Source: Roseospira marina
GTDB lineage: Bacteria > Pseudomonadota > Alphaproteobacteria > Rhodospirillales > Rhodospirillaceae
Direction of reading: 5' to 3'
DNA length: 64,000 nucleotides
NCBI RefSeq assembly: GCF_014197855.1
Contig: NZ_JACIGJ010000010.1
Span: forward strand, 91,466 to 155,465
Every line of letters starts with the position of its first letter. The stretch's first letter is position 1. Made by a program: the position numbers and the translations under genes. Shown piece after piece: positions 56,953 to 64,000 of this stretch. The notes below the pieces were generated by a model. That model did not search any database. It was not told the origin of the DNA and was given only the letters and a program-made list of their open reading frames with translations.

Positions 56953-57690
56953 ACCACCCGACGACGGACAACGCAGCGGCGCCGAGGCCGGATCGTGGAC
57001 CGACCCCGGTGCCGCCGACCGGCATACCCCTTTGATTCTGAGGGGGCCGATGCACCAGCCGGCCCGAACAAGACCTACCGAAAGATGTGCGCCCCCGTAC
57101 TCTGGCGCTCCCATAAAAAGATGCCTGTCGGCACCCAAAAGTAATAAAACCATGAAGTGAAAATATTAATTTTCTTATGAGTGTTATAACGCAGGACAGC
57201 GAAGCATTTCATAGACATGCCGTTCCGGGCGTCCAGAATCATACAAACCCCTAGGGTTTATTTGGCCCTTTAATTTGATGAACGCCGCTGATAGCATCTT
57301 CTGGTTCGTGCACCTGTTCAATCCAGGCTCAGCATGGGCATGGCGCCATCTCGATCTTATTGGTTGCAGGCGCTGAATTCGAATTGAGTGCGGCTCTTGA
57401 CCGGGGCGTCACCCGGACCACCGCCGTAGGGCGTCTAGGCCGGTATGGCTTGGCCGCGTGGCGCGCGGGCCCGAGCACCGGCTCGGGACGGGCAGATGAT
57501 CGTCTCGGATCAGCACCACACCAGGGGCGCGGCCTCCGGGACTGCAGCCTGATCCGTAACGCCACCGACGCCGTTGGAGAGGGGAGAGGGGGAAGGCCAG
57601 CGGTCGACACCGGGCAGGAGGGCCCCGGCGCCGGCAGAGCGCTGCAAAGTCAGGGGTGGGGCAGAAGCACCGCCCGGAGGATTCAAAACC
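56953..57690. other. Intergenic region upstream of the signalling operon
   Basis: About 740 bases. The part at 57140-57290 is AT-rich and holds a possible extended -10 box (TGTTATAAC, 57182-57190) and the palindrome AAACCC-CTA-GGGTTT-like sequence near 57246. The rest is GC-rich. A GGAGG 10 bases before the kinase ATG is the only translational signal. A strong promoter would imply a long leader of about 490 bases. Confidence 0.45.
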
Positions 57691-60600
57691 ATGGCCACAT
57701 CCGCGTTGGGTTTCGGAGCACTGCGGCATCTCAGTCTGGGAACGAAGACCGCCAGTGTTTTCGTGGCGTATTCCCTTATCATGCTCACGGTCATCGTGTT
57801 CCTGGTTCAGCGCCACATGGCTTGGGAGACGGAAAGCCTCACGCGGGAGCGTCTGACCGGCCTGACCACCGCCAGCGAAACCTATATCCACAGCTTCATC
57901 GCCACCGTTGATCGGGATATCCGCTTCCTGGCCCGCAGCCAGCCGATCCAGGCGCTCGCCAACGCCTCGACGGGAACCGGGCCAGCGCCCGAGTCCATCC
58001 GCCACGATGCCGAGCGTCTCCTTCTGGACTTCGTACCGACCCGGAACCTGATCTATCAGGCGCGCGTGCTCGAAGCCCGCAGCGGCGAGGAACTGGTGCG
58101 CGTGCAACGCGATGCCCTGTTTGGTCTCGTCGCGCCCGGCCAGCTCCAGACGAAGGCGCACCGCGACTATGTGCAGGAGCTGTCCACCTTGCCGCCAGGG
58201 GTCCTGTACATCTCCGCCGTCAACCTGAACCGCGAGAACGGAGTGATCGAGCAGCCGGACCGACCGACCGTGCGGTTCGGGCACGTTCTGACCGACGCCA
58301 ACGGCAGCCCCGCCCTGTTCATCGTCCTCAACGTGGCGTTCCGGGCGCTGGCCTTCGGGCTGGAGGGGGTCATCGGGGACCTGGGCGAGGCGATGCTCTT
58401 CAACAGCCAGGGCTACGTTCTGAGCCATCCGAACGCGGCGCTCGCCATGGATTTCGAACACGGCGACGGCACGACAATCACCGACCTGTTCGGGCCGGAC
58501 GCCGCGATTCCTCCCCCGTCCGAGTTGACCCCGCGATGGGTGGTTGAAACCGCGTCCGGCCCCGTGCACTTCACCCGCGTGATGCTGCACCAGGAGGCCG
58601 ACAACGCGCTGATCCTGGGCATCGCCTCGACCAGTGCGACCCTCGCGCACAACAGCGCCGATATGTCGCGCTACCAGGTCATCTGGCTGTCCTTCGCCCT
58701 CCTGGCGATTGGCGTGGTCCTGTTCATTGTGTTCGGCCGCATTCTGGTCACGCCCATGCGGCGGCTGATCGACCAACTGAACGGCTATCAGCTCGGGTCC
58801 CATGCGAGCGTGCGGCCGGGCCGGGGCTTGCTCGACCGCCGTGACGAGTTCGGCGCCCTGGCGCGCGGACTCATGGCCATGACGGCGCGGGCCGAGACCC
58901 AAATGACGGCAACGCAGGTCGCCCGCGAGGAAAGCCAGCGCGTCTTCGACAGCGCCGTGGACGCCATGATCATCACAACGGATCAAGGCGTCATCGAGGG
59001 GTTCAATCAGGCGGCCGAAACGATGTTCGGCTGGCGGTTCAAAGACATTGTCGGGCGGCGCTGGTCCGCCCTGCTGATGGCGGCCGACGCCGGCGAGTTG
59101 ACGGACGCGCTCTGGGCGGATGCACAGCAGACGGACGGCCGAACACCGTCCGCAAGCCTGCGGTCGGTGCAGGCCATGCGTCGGGACGGCACGTCCTTTC
59201 CGGCGGCCCTGGGAATCAGCGATCTGGGTCAGGCCGTGCGACGGCGCTATCTCGTCATCATCCGCGATATGAGCCACGAGGTCGCGCTGGAACTGGCACG
59301 GTCGGAAAGCGCGGCCAAGTCCCGCTTCCTGGCAAACATGAGCCACGAACTGCGCACGCCGCTCAACGCGGTGACCCTTCATGCCGAGATGATCGCCGAC
59401 CAAGCCGAGGACATCGGCAACACGGAACTGATGGACGATGCGCGCCATATCCAGAGCGCGGCCAACCATCTGCTCGATCTCATCAACGGCATTCTGGACC
59501 TCGCCCGAATCGAGTCCGGGCGCCTGGAACTGGCGCCGGCGCCGATCGATCTGGACGAGTTCGTGGACGATCTGCAGGCCATCGCCGACACGCTCGCGCG
59601 CAAGCAGGGCAACGTGCTGGATATCGAGACCGAGGGTCTGCCGGCCACGGTCACCCTGGACCGGGTGCGCTTGCGTCAGTGCATCCTCAATCTGATCTCG
59701 AACTCCGCCAAGTTCACCCGGGGCGGCACCATCACCCTCTCGGTTCTCTGCCGCCCGCATGAACTGATCCTGAAGGTCCGCGACACCGGGGTCGGCATGT
59801 CGAACGACGAACTGAGCCGCATCTTCCGCATGTTCGAGCAGGCCAACAGCTACGTCCACAGCACCCACGGTGGATCGGGCGTGGGGCTCGCCCTGACCCG
59901 CACCATCATCGAACTGATGGACGGGGACATCGCGGTCGAGAGCGAGCCGGGGAAAGGCACCTGTTTCACCATAACGGTGCCGCTCGCGGCGACGCCCGAT
60001 CAGGAGGCCCGTGCCGAGGACACGCCCGGCGCCGCGGCACCACCCGCGACGGCGGTGGCGACGCCGTTGACGGGAGGGACCGCACGAGCCGAACCGGTGG
60101 CCCACGCTGCGCGCGGTGGGCGCGCGCTCGCGTTGAGCGCGCCGAGCCCGCTGCCCGAAACCCTGTTCGACGATCCGATCGAATCGGTGCCATGCCCGGC
60201 GGCGGACGCCCTTTCGGGGCGAACGGACGCCGCAAACGCCGCGCGCCTGTGTTCCAAAGCGGGCTGCGCCGTCCTGATCGTCGAGGACGATGTCGTTCTC
60301 TTGAACGCCATCGGTCGGGCCATTGGCCGCTTTGGCCTCGCGCCCATCAAGCTGGACAACGGCGCCGACGCGCTGGCGTTCATGGCCGAGGCGGAACCCT
60401 CCATCGTCATCCTGGATCTCGCGCTGCCCGGACTGAGCGGCCAGGACGTCGTGCGGGCCATGAAAGAGGATTCCCGTCTGCAGTCCGTTCCGATCATCGT
60501 GATCACCGCGCTGGACCTGTCCCGGTACGAGACCGTCTGGCTGAAGGAGCAATGCCTGACGATCATGCGCAAGGGAGACTTCGATCTGGATGAACTGGCC

Positions 60601-60714
60601 ACGCGAATCCTCGAAACCGTGGGTCCGCGCCTGCCCGAATCGGGGGCTGGGTGTGCGCCGGATTGCGCCCCCGAGCGGACCCAGGCGTTGAAGGCACAGG
60701 AGGGACGGGGATGA
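57691..60714 (+). CDS. Hybrid sensor histidine kinase (Cache-HAMP-PAS-HisKA-HATPase-REC)
   Basis: A 1007-residue hybrid kinase. TM1 is at about 20-40 and TM2 at about 330-353, enclosing a large periplasmic Cache-like sensor. HAMP and a PAS domain follow (VFDSAVDAMIITTDQGVIEG). The H-box is FLANMSHELRTPLNAV with the phosphoacceptor at about His552. N, G1 and G2 boxes are LNLISNSAKFT, VRDTGVGMS and GGSGVGLALT. After an Ala/Pro linker (about 770-860) comes a receiver (LIVEDDVVLL, Asp about 909 in VILDLALPG). Its stop overlaps the next gene. It heads a four-gene signalling operon. Confidence 0.94.
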   Translation: MATSALGFGALRHLSLGTKTASVFVAYSLIMLTVIVFLVQRHMAWETESLTRERLTGLTTASETYIHSFIATVDRDIRFLARSQPIQALANASTGTGPAPESIRHDAERLLLDFVPTRNLIYQARVLEARSGEELVRVQRDALFGLVAPGQLQTKAHRDYVQELSTLPPGVLYISAVNLNRENGVIEQPDRPTVRFGHVLTDANGSPALFIVLNVAFRALAFGLEGVIGDLGEAMLFNSQGYVLSHPNAALAMDFEHGDGTTITDLFGPDAAIPPPSELTPRWVVETASGPVHFTRVMLHQEADNALILGIASTSATLAHNSADMSRYQVIWLSFALLAIGVVLFIVFGRILVTPMRRLIDQLNGYQLGSHASVRPGRGLLDRRDEFGALARGLMAMTARAETQMTATQVAREESQRVFDSAVDAMIITTDQGVIEGFNQAAETMFGWRFKDIVGRRWSALLMAADAGELTDALWADAQQTDGRTPSASLRSVQAMRRDGTSFPAALGISDLGQAVRRRYLVIIRDMSHEVALELARSESAAKSRFLANMSHELRTPLNAVTLHAEMIADQAEDIGNTELMDDARHIQSAANHLLDLINGILDLARIESGRLELAPAPIDLDEFVDDLQAIADTLARKQGNVLDIETEGLPATVTLDRVRLRQCILNLISNSAKFTRGGTITLSVLCRPHELILKVRDTGVGMSNDELSRIFRMFEQANSYVHSTHGGSGVGLALTRTIIELMDGDIAVESEPGKGTCFTITVPLAATPDQEARAEDTPGAAAPPATAVATPLTGGTARAEPVAHAARGGRALALSAPSPLPETLFDDPIESVPCPAADALSGRTDAANAARLCSKAGCAVLIVEDDVVLLNAIGRAIGRFGLAPIKLDNGADALAFMAEAEPSIVILDLALPGLSGQDVVRAMKEDSRLQSVPIIVITALDLSRYETVWLKEQCLTIMRKGDFDLDELATRILETVGPRLPESGAGCAPDCAPERTQALKAQEGRG

Positions 60715-61100
60715 GGCGGGTTCTTCTGGTCGAGGACAATGAGGACAATGCCCGGGCGCTCACCCGCCTCCTGGCCCGACGCGGGTACGACATGGTGACC
60801 GCCGGAACCGGCGCGGACGCGGTGCGCCTGGCGTTCGAGGCAAAGCCGGACGTGATTCTGATGGATATCGGCCTGCCCGATTTCGACGGACTGGAAGCCA
60901 CGCGCCGGATCAAAGCCAATCCGGAATGCGCGGCCATTCCCGTCATTGCGCTGACGGCCCACGCCTTGATCGAGGATCAGCGGGCCGCGTTGGGCGCCGG
61001 GTGCGTCAATTTTTCACCCAAACCGGTTAACCTTCCATCGCTCCTATCCTTGATTAGCGCTGCGTTAGAGAGCCAAAGGGAACAGCATGATGGGAACTGA
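60711..61100 (+). CDS. Single-domain response regulator
   Basis: A 129-residue CheY/DivK-like receiver. The acidic pocket is LLVEDNEDNA, the phosphoacceptor Asp52 is in VILMDIGLPDFDG, then the Thr in ALTAHAL and the Lys in FSPKPV. No output domain. It overlaps the kinase stop by four bases and the following gene by 14 bases. It could shuttle phosphate between the kinase and the downstream DHp-like protein. Confidence 0.94.
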   Translation: MRRVLLVEDNEDNARALTRLLARRGYDMVTAGTGADAVRLAFEAKPDVILMDIGLPDFDGLEATRRIKANPECAAIPVIALTAHALIEDQRAALGAGCVNFSPKPVNLPSLLSLISAALESQREQHDGN

Positions 61101-62289
61101 GATGGCGGCCTCTCGACACGGTCTTCGCGTTATGGTCGTGGATGACGACATCACGTTCCGATCGTTCTTCCTGCGCGCCTGTGCGCGGACCGGGTGGGTT
61201 CCCCTGGCGGTCGACAGCCCGGAACGTGCCCTGGCGGCGATGGAATCGTTCGCCCCGCACCTTCTCTTCCTTGATCTGTCGTTCCCGGACATGGACGGTC
61301 TGACCGTGCTGTCCGAACTGGTGCCGCGCACCGGCGAGGTGAGCGTGGTTCTGAGCAGCGGCTGCGACCCCGAGGTGCTGCGCTCCGCGAAACGAATCGG
61401 GGAACGGTTGGGGCTGCGGATGCTTCAGCCCCTGACCAAACCCGTGACCGGCGAGGAGATCCGCGCCGTGCTGTCGACCTTCGAGACCGAGGGCCACAGC
61501 ATAACCCCCGCCGTGATCGAGCAGGCCTTGGACGACGAAGTCATGCGCCTGCATTACCAGCCGAAACTCTGCCTTAAAACCCGGCGCTATCTGGGCGCCG
61601 AAGCCCTGATCCGCTGGCCAATCGGGGGCGGCATGATCAGCCCGGCGAGGTTCATTCCCGTGGTGGAGCGGGACGAGCGACTGTCGCTGCGCCTTTTGAC
61701 CTACGTCCTGGAGCGCGCCGTGGCGGACGCCGACGCATGGAAGCAGGGTAAGACGCGCTGCGCGATCAACATGTCGGCGCTGTGTCTGGCGGAGGAGCGG
61801 CTTGCCGATACGCTGTCGAACATTCTGCGGGACTCGCCGCTGACCCCCTCGGACTTCACGCTGGAGCTGACCGAAACGGCCTCCATGAAGGACCCGGATC
61901 GGGTAGAGCGGGTGCTGACGGCCCTGCGCATCCGGGGCTTCGCCGTGTCGCTCGACGACTTTGGAACCGGTCATTCGTCGCTGCTGCACCTGCTCCGGAT
62001 GCCGTTCAACGAAATCAAGATCGATCAGCAGTTCGTCGCCACCCTTTTGAGCAATCCGCGCTCGCGCCAGATCGTCCGGCTGGTGGTCAATCTGGGCCAA
62101 ACCCTCGGGGCCAGCACCGTGGCCGAGGGGATCGAAGCCGAGGCCGAGGCCGAGGAACTCAAGGACATGGCGTGCGACGTCGGGCAGGGATACCACTTCG
62201 CGCGGCCCATGCCGCCCGATGCGTTGCAGGACTGGAGAGCGCAATGGAAGAGTTCAGTATCGGACAGCAATTTGTCGTCGACCGCCTGA
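61087..62289 (+). CDS. Receiver-EAL domain protein (c-di-GMP phosphodiesterase)
   Basis: A 400-residue protein. The receiver (about 14-130) has the acidic pair VMVVDDDITF, Asp63 in LLFLDLSFPDMDG, and Lys in PLTKPV. The EAL domain (about 150-390) keeps the catalytic set: AEALIRW, NMSA, LELTETASM, SLDDFGTGHSS, EIKIDQ, VAEGIEAE and GQGYHFARPM. It should therefore hydrolyse c-di-GMP when phosphorylated or released. No GGDEF domain is present. It overlaps its neighbours on both sides. Confidence 0.94.
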   Translation: MMGTEMAASRHGLRVMVVDDDITFRSFFLRACARTGWVPLAVDSPERALAAMESFAPHLLFLDLSFPDMDGLTVLSELVPRTGEVSVVLSSGCDPEVLRSAKRIGERLGLRMLQPLTKPVTGEEIRAVLSTFETEGHSITPAVIEQALDDEVMRLHYQPKLCLKTRRYLGAEALIRWPIGGGMISPARFIPVVERDERLSLRLLTYVLERAVADADAWKQGKTRCAINMSALCLAEERLADTLSNILRDSPLTPSDFTLELTETASMKDPDRVERVLTALRIRGFAVSLDDFGTGHSSLLHLLRMPFNEIKIDQQFVATLLSNPRSRQIVRLVVNLGQTLGASTVAEGIEAEAEAEELKDMACDVGQGYHFARPMPPDALQDWRAQWKSSVSDSNLSSTA

Positions 62290-62642
62290 CCGCCTCCACC
62301 GAGGGCCTCGTGCGGGCCGTGGCGCACCTTCGCCAGGCGGCCACCGGCAAGGCGGCGGACGAGGATATTGAGGTGATCGTCCGGCGGCTGGCCGACGCCG
62401 AGACCATCCTGGCCGCCATGAACGGAAGCGCCCAGGGGGACCATACGGCCCCCCGCCCCGATGCCGAACACCGGCAGAGCCTGCGCCATGACCTCATGAA
62501 CGCCCTTGGCGCCATCGACAATTACGCCGAATTGATCGCCGACCACGACGCAACGCTGAGCGAGCCGGCCAACGCGGTGCGCACCGCCACCCACGATGTC
62601 GTGCAGGCGGTCCGGGAAACCGGCGCCAACGCCCCCAAGTGA
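62244..62642 (+). CDS. Orphan DHp-like phosphotransfer protein
   Basis: A 132-residue helical protein overlapping the EAL gene by 46 bases in another frame; GGAGAG lies 6 bases before the ATG. The region QSLRHDLMNALGAIDNYAEL looks like the H-box of a histidine kinase DHp domain, with a candidate phosphoacceptor at His82, but no ATPase domain follows. The N-terminal 60 residues are predicted to be helical (TASTEGLVRAVAHLRQAATG). It may be a phosphotransfer partner or a docking inhibitor for the operon's receivers. This is inferred from the motif and position. Confidence 0.65.
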   Translation: MEEFSIGQQFVVDRLTASTEGLVRAVAHLRQAATGKAADEDIEVIVRRLADAETILAAMNGSAQGDHTAPRPDAEHRQSLRHDLMNALGAIDNYAELIADHDATLSEPANAVRTATHDVVQAVRETGANAPK

Positions 62643-62710
62643 CGGGCCCCTACGTGACGGCCGCTTCGTGACGGCCGCTTCGTGACGGCCGCTTCGTGAT
62701 GGCCCCTACA
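62639..62710. repeat. 14-bp tandem repeat after the signalling operon
   Basis: Five units beginning GTGACGG or GTGATGG: three identical copies of GTGACGGCCGCTTC, flanked by two related units ending CCCCTAC. The first unit contains the stop codon of the DHp-like gene. The unit length is not a multiple of three. Confidence 0.85.
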
Positions 62711-62814
62711 AAACCCGCCGCGGCGTTCACGGGGTTCTTTATGGCCGCGGATCCGGCGCATCCCCCGACCAGCGGCTCAATCTTGCCGATCGAGCCGACC
62801 CGAACCCTAAGACA

Positions 62815-62850
62815 AGCGTTTTGCGTGCCCCATATGGCGTGCAAAACGCT
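62815..62850. repeat. Palindromic repeat related to the 14463 element
   Basis: AGCGTTTTGC and GCAAAACGCT form a perfect 10-bp stem, with an inner CCATATGG palindrome. It shares the AGC.TTTTGCGTG core with the element at 14463. It abuts the stop codon of the transglycosylase-like gene and could also work as a terminator. Confidence 0.6.
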
Positions 62851-62853
62851 CTA

Positions 62854-63519
62854 TCAGGACGACGGTTGACATCCCTCAAGCCAAACATCACGCAAACCAA
62901 GGGGCGCGCACGTGCCCGCCACCAAACGCTCGATCCGCCCCACACGCTCGTCAAGTCGTGCGTCACGCCTTGTAAGATCGTAGGACGCGGGTGCAATCAG
63001 AACAGCGACAAAGCGAATGAATTCAGCCTGGCTCAATTCAGCCGGAGGGCGACCATATATTTTGGAACTTGCTGTAAAGAAGCCGACCATCCATCCGTCG
63101 GGCCCCTTTCCCATCTCTAATGTATCGAGCCACAGCGCAAGGATCTGGTCCTTGGAAAGACGGCTCTCCAGTCCAAGCGCGTAGCCAGTCTGGCGGATCT
63201 TACCGAGACCGGGATGGAATGCCTCGAAGGCGAGGCGCTTGGCTGCCGATTGAGTGATCGTGGTCAACCCGGCGCCTGGCGTCGAGACATCGACGCCCCA
63301 ATGCTCGAGATAATTCGGGTCTTGGACGGCGAGTAAAATAGCGCGATGGTTCCCTCCCAACGAGTCTCCACCGCGACCTTGAGCAATCAATTCATTGGCG
63401 CGGGCGCGCAGCCCCTCCGCATCCGACAAGGCATCCCAATATCCCTTGCCGCCATACCCCAAGAGCCCTACAAGCACGAGAGCAACGATAGCGCCCATAT
63501 ATTTGAATATTTGCATCAT
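62854..63519 (-). CDS. Monofunctional transglycosylase-like (GT51) membrane protein
   Basis: A 221-residue protein with an N-terminal TM helix (about 7-27) and a GT51-like domain. The donor-site motif reads AVQDPNYLEHWGVD where the family has an EDxxFxxHxG, so the catalytic Glu position is Gln (codon CAA). Then PGAGLTTITQSAAKRLAF and IRQTGYALGLESRLSKDQIL correspond to the family STITQQ and LExxxSKxxIL blocks. It may therefore be inactive or work differently. It resembles a group of small GT51-like proteins with KIRQTGYA. Upstream it has 100 bases to the cobW-like stop and no clear partner. Confidence 0.8.
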   Translation of the reverse strand: MMQIFKYMGAIVALVLVGLLGYGGKGYWDALSDAEGLRARANELIAQGRGGDSLGGNHRAILLAVQDPNYLEHWGVDVSTPGAGLTTITQSAAKRLAFEAFHPGLGKIRQTGYALGLESRLSKDQILALWLDTLEMGKGPDGWMVGFFTASSKIYGRPPAELSQAEFIRFVAVLIAPASYDLTRRDARLDERVGRIERLVAGTCAPLGLRDVWLEGCQPSS

Positions 63520-63619
63520 TCTATCTGGTTATCCTTGTTGCCTTTCCAGAAATAAATCCCAAAATTTCAATCGCGGCCTTCATTACGGCGCGCAGCCGCG
63601 CCATACCGCCCCTTGGGGC

Positions 63620-64000
63620 CTACTCGGCGGCCGAGGACGCCGGCTGGTCTGGTCCCGCGACGACCTCGCCCAGACGTTCGCGTAGGCCCTCCGCATCCAG
63701 GCCCTTGAGCCCGATGACGACCAGAGTGCCCGCGCGCGGTTCATCGGTGCGCCACGGCCGGTCATAGTGCGCCTGGATCCGAGGCCCCACGCCCTGCACC
63801 AGGAGGCGCATGGGCTTGCCGGGCACGTCCAGCGTTCCCTTGATCCGCAGCACCCGCCCCGCCTGGACCACCGGGGCCAGCGCATCGGCCAGCGCCTGGG
63901 GCCCGTCGAACCCGCCACCCACGGCCGGCATCGGCAGGGCATGGCTTTCGAAATCGTCGTGGTCGTGACCCTCGGGGCCGTCGTGATGAGTCGGCCGCGC
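63620..64000 (-). CDS. cobW: CobW/ZNG-type GTPase, C-terminal part (cut by the window edge)
   Basis: The visible 126 residues are the C-terminal end of a CobW-like protein. A His/Asp-rich stretch (HHDGPEGHDHDDFESH) precedes the CobW_C domain (ALADALAPVVQAGRVLRIKG, PMRLLVQGVGPRIQAHYD, TLVVIGLKGLDAE). The G domain lies beyond base 64000. CobW proteins insert or deliver metal, often cobalt for cobalamin, or zinc in the ZNG subgroup. The His-rich segment fits metal handling. Confidence 0.85.
   Translation of the reverse strand, partial: ARPTHHDGPEGHDHDDFESHALPMPAVGGGFDGPQALADALAPVVQAGRVLRIKGTLDVPGKPMRLLVQGVGPRIQAHYDRPWRTDEPRAGTLVVIGLKGLDAEGLRERLGEVVAGPDQPASSAAE

Noticed and set aside
57409..60552. 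Very long minus-strand open frame opposite the hybrid kinase
   Set aside because: It mirrors a gene with clear kinase motifs and has no domain of its own; high GC leaves antisense frames open.

Overview
The window is a high-GC chromosomal segment, most likely from an alphaproteobacterium of the Rhodospirillales type. This is inferred from gene content: a TIGR02302/DUF4175 low-complexity protein, a DUF1489 protein, yebC-ruvCAB-ybgC-tolQRA synteny, fused MFS-acyltransferase-ligase (Aas-like) protein, several chemoreceptors and two tandem ProX proteins. No species assignment is possible from sequence reading alone. Coding density is high, most genes are short operons, and many starts are GTG or TTG.

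Layout. 0.1-10.6 kb: a Pro/Ala-rich membrane protein, the ComM/YifB ATPase, argG, a PadR-like regulator, a metallophosphoesterase, a DUF1489 protein, a glycosyltransferase and dnaA. 11.3-17.2 kb: TIGR02302 protein, tRNA-Ala(CGC), a decayed island with a primase relic and a palindromic repeat, then a 40-aa membrane peptide and putP. 17.3-30.8 kb: a chemoreceptor, yebC, ruvC-ruvA, an AT-rich insert, ruvB, ybgC, tolQ, tolR, tolA and a second chemoreceptor. 31-36 kb: a candidate small RNA, a DUF1848 protein, a ferritin-like protein, gluQ, an HNH nuclease and a PfkB kinase. 36-41 kb: a glycine betaine/proline ABC transporter (proV, proW, two proX). 41-46 kb: a TetR regulator, a YiaA-like protein, a PspA-like protein and a large Aas-like lysophospholipid repair protein, with two matching operator palindromes in the divergent promoter. 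46-53 kb: a class III aminotransferase with an RpiR regulator, two secreted proteins (one rhodanese-like), rlmN and an OmpA-type lipoprotein. 53-57 kb: a branched-chain amino acid type ABC transporter with fused permeases. 57-62.6 kb: a signalling operon (hybrid histidine kinase, receiver, receiver-EAL, orphan DHp-like protein). The end carries a transglycosylase-like protein and a partial CobW.

The most unusual region is the AT-rich insert at about 22.35-24.65 kb, which splits ruvA from ruvB. Read through one extra T in a T8 run and one in-frame TAG, it encodes a single protein of about 650 residues: an unknown N-terminal domain, a P-loop AAA/STAND-like ATPase, and a C-terminal region with an R-I-D-A-H motif like Swt1-type HEPN domains. 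This looks like a horizontally acquired, defence-type NTPase that is now inactivated, or that is controlled by slippage and readthrough. Other points of interest are the orphan terminator with an extended -10 box near 31.0 kb, the four-gene c-di-GMP/phosphorelay operon, the paired TetR-type operators, and a transglycosylase whose expected catalytic Glu reads as Gln.
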